DNA of 6,409 bases, taken from NCBI GenBank assembly GCA_002440805.1, contig DJVD01000121.1, forward strand, positions 1,961-8,369. Reading direction: 5' to 3'. Numbering within the stretch: the stretch's first letter is position 1; each line of letters starts with the position of its first letter. This document shows positions 5,431-6,409 of the stretch, one piece after another. A model generated the notes under the pieces. It was not told the DNA's origin. It did not search any database and saw only the letters and a program-made list of their open reading frames with translations. This DNA comes from Chloroflexi bacterium UBA6265. GTDB lineage: Bacteria; Chloroflexota; Chloroflexia; Thermomicrobiales; UBA6265. Made by a program: the position numbers and the translations under genes.

Positions 5431-5459
5431 TTTATTCTCGCGTATTCTCGCGGTCTCAC
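5431..5459 (-). promoter_or_regulatory. Candidate promoter with a tandem 10-bp repeat for the secreted acidic-linker protein
   Basis: On the minus strand, GTGAGA (-35 like, 5454-5459, 4 of 6) and AATAAA (-10 like, 5431-5436, 4 of 6) are 17 bp apart. The spacer and -10 are built from two exact copies of CGCGAGAATA in tandem (5433-5452). The start would lie about 35 bp before the ATG. Neither box is strong. Confidence 0.4.
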
Positions 5460-5573
5460 GCCCCGTCCGCTTTCACCCTGCAATGATCGTGCCAGTGCGA
5501 ACCAGGGCGGCCCTGGAACAGGACTCGCGAAGTCCTCATTTGCGCACCTTGCGCTCACACGGGTGGTAACACC

Positions 5574-5583
5574 TGATGAGGAG
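5574..5583 (+). promoter_or_regulatory. Ribosome binding site of the ORF at 5590
   Basis: GATGAGGAGC contains GAGGAG, 6-7 nt before ATG 5590. This is a near-ideal site and argues that the small ORF was a translated gene despite its frameshift. Confidence 0.7.
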
Positions 5584-5589
5584 CACACT

Positions 5590-5800
5590 ATGCCAAAACA
5601 ATGGAATGACCTGAGCAAGGAAGAGCAGGAGGAGTTCGAAAAGCTGGGATTTTGGTGGGGATTTCGGCGGCGATACCGGTCCATCAGGTTATATCGACGA
5701 CGACAACAGTGCCGAAAAGGGCGATGCCCGTCGCGAGGAGCGAACCCGCAGCGCGCCAACCCGCAACGGTCCTGCCGGGAACGAGAACCAGAATTCCTGA
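5590..5800 (+). pseudogene. Small hydrophilic protein gene with a one-base frameshift
   Basis: ATG 5590 begins MPKQWNDLSKEEQEEFEKLG, an acidic start behind a strong ribosome site. After about codon 20 the same frame turns Arg/Cys-rich (RRRYRSIRLYRRRQQCRKGRC) and runs on to 5910, which is typical of off-frame translation. The +1 frame instead reads FGGDFGGDTGPSGYIDDDN, then an Arg/Glu/Asn-rich tail to TGA 5798-5800. Removing one base from TTTT (5650-5653) or GGGG (5657-5660) joins the two halves into a 69-residue soluble protein. Both runs are short homopolymers, so this could be a real +1 mutation, an assembly error or, less likely, programmed frameshifting. The family is not recognised. The gene diverges from the secreted acidic-linker protein. 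Confidence 0.6.
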
Positions 5801-5912
5801 CCAACCGCAGGCACATTGAGGGCTTCCATTGCCGACGTGGGCTTGAATGCGGAACCTCGAATATTGCCCATTCACCCCCAGTAGCCGAAAACGCTTTGCA
5901 GGCTGCCTAACG

Positions 5913-6409
5913 TCAGGAATTGTTTGTCAGGATTTCGGAGAGTTCCGCCAGTTCGTCATCGCTGTTTTTCACAGCCACCGGCGAGATGATCAGTTCATCA
6001 ATGCCCTGGTCGTGGAGCTTCAGGAGTCGTTCCCGAATCTGCTTCGCACTCCCCGAAACTGCCAGTTCATCCACCAGGTCGTCACTCATTTCACCCTGCG
6101 ATGTCACGGGATACCCGGCATCGGCAAACATGTTGGCGTAGAACGGCAGCTTGCTATACACCGGAAACTGCGCCCGAAACGCTTCCCGGGCGGCGGCGCG
6201 ATTTTCCGTCACCGCTACGGGCACATGGGCGATCACCGGCGGACGGCTGGTCCTGCCAGCCTTTTCGGCTCCGCGCTCCAGGGCCGGAATACCGGTACTG
6301 AGGATGTAATGAACCGGGGTGATCCAGGTGATAGCACCGTCGCTCAATTCTCCGGCGAGTTCAAACGCGTTCTTGCGAAGCGCGGAGATCGGCAGCGGTG
6401 TTTTCGAAG
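5913..6409 (-). CDS. LLM-class (luciferase-like) F420-dependent oxidoreductase, C-terminal part
   Basis: The frame is open from the right edge to TGA 5915-5913, giving 165 codons of a protein usually about 300-340 residues long. The visible part begins KTPLPISALRKNAFELAGELSDGAITWITPVHYI, the usual strand and Ala-Gly-Glu-x-Ser-Asp-Gly block in the C-terminal half of the LLM TIM barrel. It then has PPVIAHVPVAVTENRAAAREA and ends with VSGSAKQIRERLLKLHDQGIDELIISPV. The SGSAKQIRERL...GIDELI ending is characteristic of the F420-binding subgroup, although FMN-using relatives look similar. These cytoplasmic enzymes transfer hydride or oxygenate varied substrates, and the substrate cannot be read from this part. 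The start lies outside the window; the TTG at 6347 is internal. No terminator is evident in 5801-5912. Confidence 0.93.
   Translation of the reverse strand, partial: SKTPLPISALRKNAFELAGELSDGAITWITPVHYILSTGIPALERGAEKAGRTSRPPVIAHVPVAVTENRAAAREAFRAQFPVYSKLPFYANMFADAGYPVTSQGEMSDDLVDELAVSGSAKQIRERLLKLHDQGIDELIISPVAVKNSDDELAELSEILTNNS

Noticed and set aside
4647..5486. 279-codon plus-strand frame with hydrophobic segments
   Set aside because: Antisense of the secreted acidic-linker protein. The apparent membrane stretches are reverse reading of Asp/Glu codons.

Overview
The window looks like chromosomal DNA of a moderately GC-rich (roughly 55-60% by eye), probably single-membrane bacterium. A Chloroflexota lineage near Thermomicrobia is my best guess, with Actinobacteria-like alternatives. 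The reasons are a divergent IleS of the GVHH/GFDCQGLW type, an isoleucine T-box leader of transcription-terminating type, a surface protein with an LPKTG sorting signal, a secreted protein carrying a CKKNGW...FKNQGQC motif, and a luciferase-like F420-type oxidoreductase. The taxonomy is inference.

Layout. 1-1148 (-) is the N-terminal 382 codons of isoleucyl-tRNA synthetase. It is preceded on the same strand by a long leader (1149-1619). The leader holds a 95-bp cloverleaf palindrome (1192-1286), a rho-independent terminator (1349-1387), a T-box with TGGT bulge (1392-1405), and a Stem I with an ATC specifier (1509-1511). An extended -10 promoter lies at 1624-1632. About 350 bp without a convincing gene follow. 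2073-3455 (+) is a 460-residue sortase-anchored surface protein with three Cys-bracketed repeats, expressed from a TTGACA promoter. A hairpin (3548-3599) separates it from the convergent 82-residue secreted protein (3636-3884, -). A divergent intergenic region with an 11-bp-period direct repeat leads to a 12-codon leader ORF coupled by TGATG to a VOC/glyoxalase-like gene (4220-4756, +). The distal third of that gene runs through a strong hairpin into the 3' end of the convergent gene 4680-5393 (-), which encodes a secreted acidic-linker protein. Divergent from that gene is a small hydrophilic ORF with an apparent one-base frameshift (5590-5800, +). The window ends in the C-terminal part of an LLM-class oxidoreductase (5913-6409, -).

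How they work together. The ileS unit is a self-contained circuit: uncharged tRNA-Ile should stabilise the antiterminator and raise IleS synthesis. The central part holds three exported proteins whose predicted mature parts carry paired cysteines, separated by small soluble genes and convergent hairpins. They do not form one operon. I see no sortase, transposase, phage gene, tRNA, rRNA or CRISPR. No clear multi-gene novel system is visible. The most unusual items are the cloverleaf in the ileS leader, the triple-repeat LPXTG protein, the VOC readthrough end and the frameshifted small gene.
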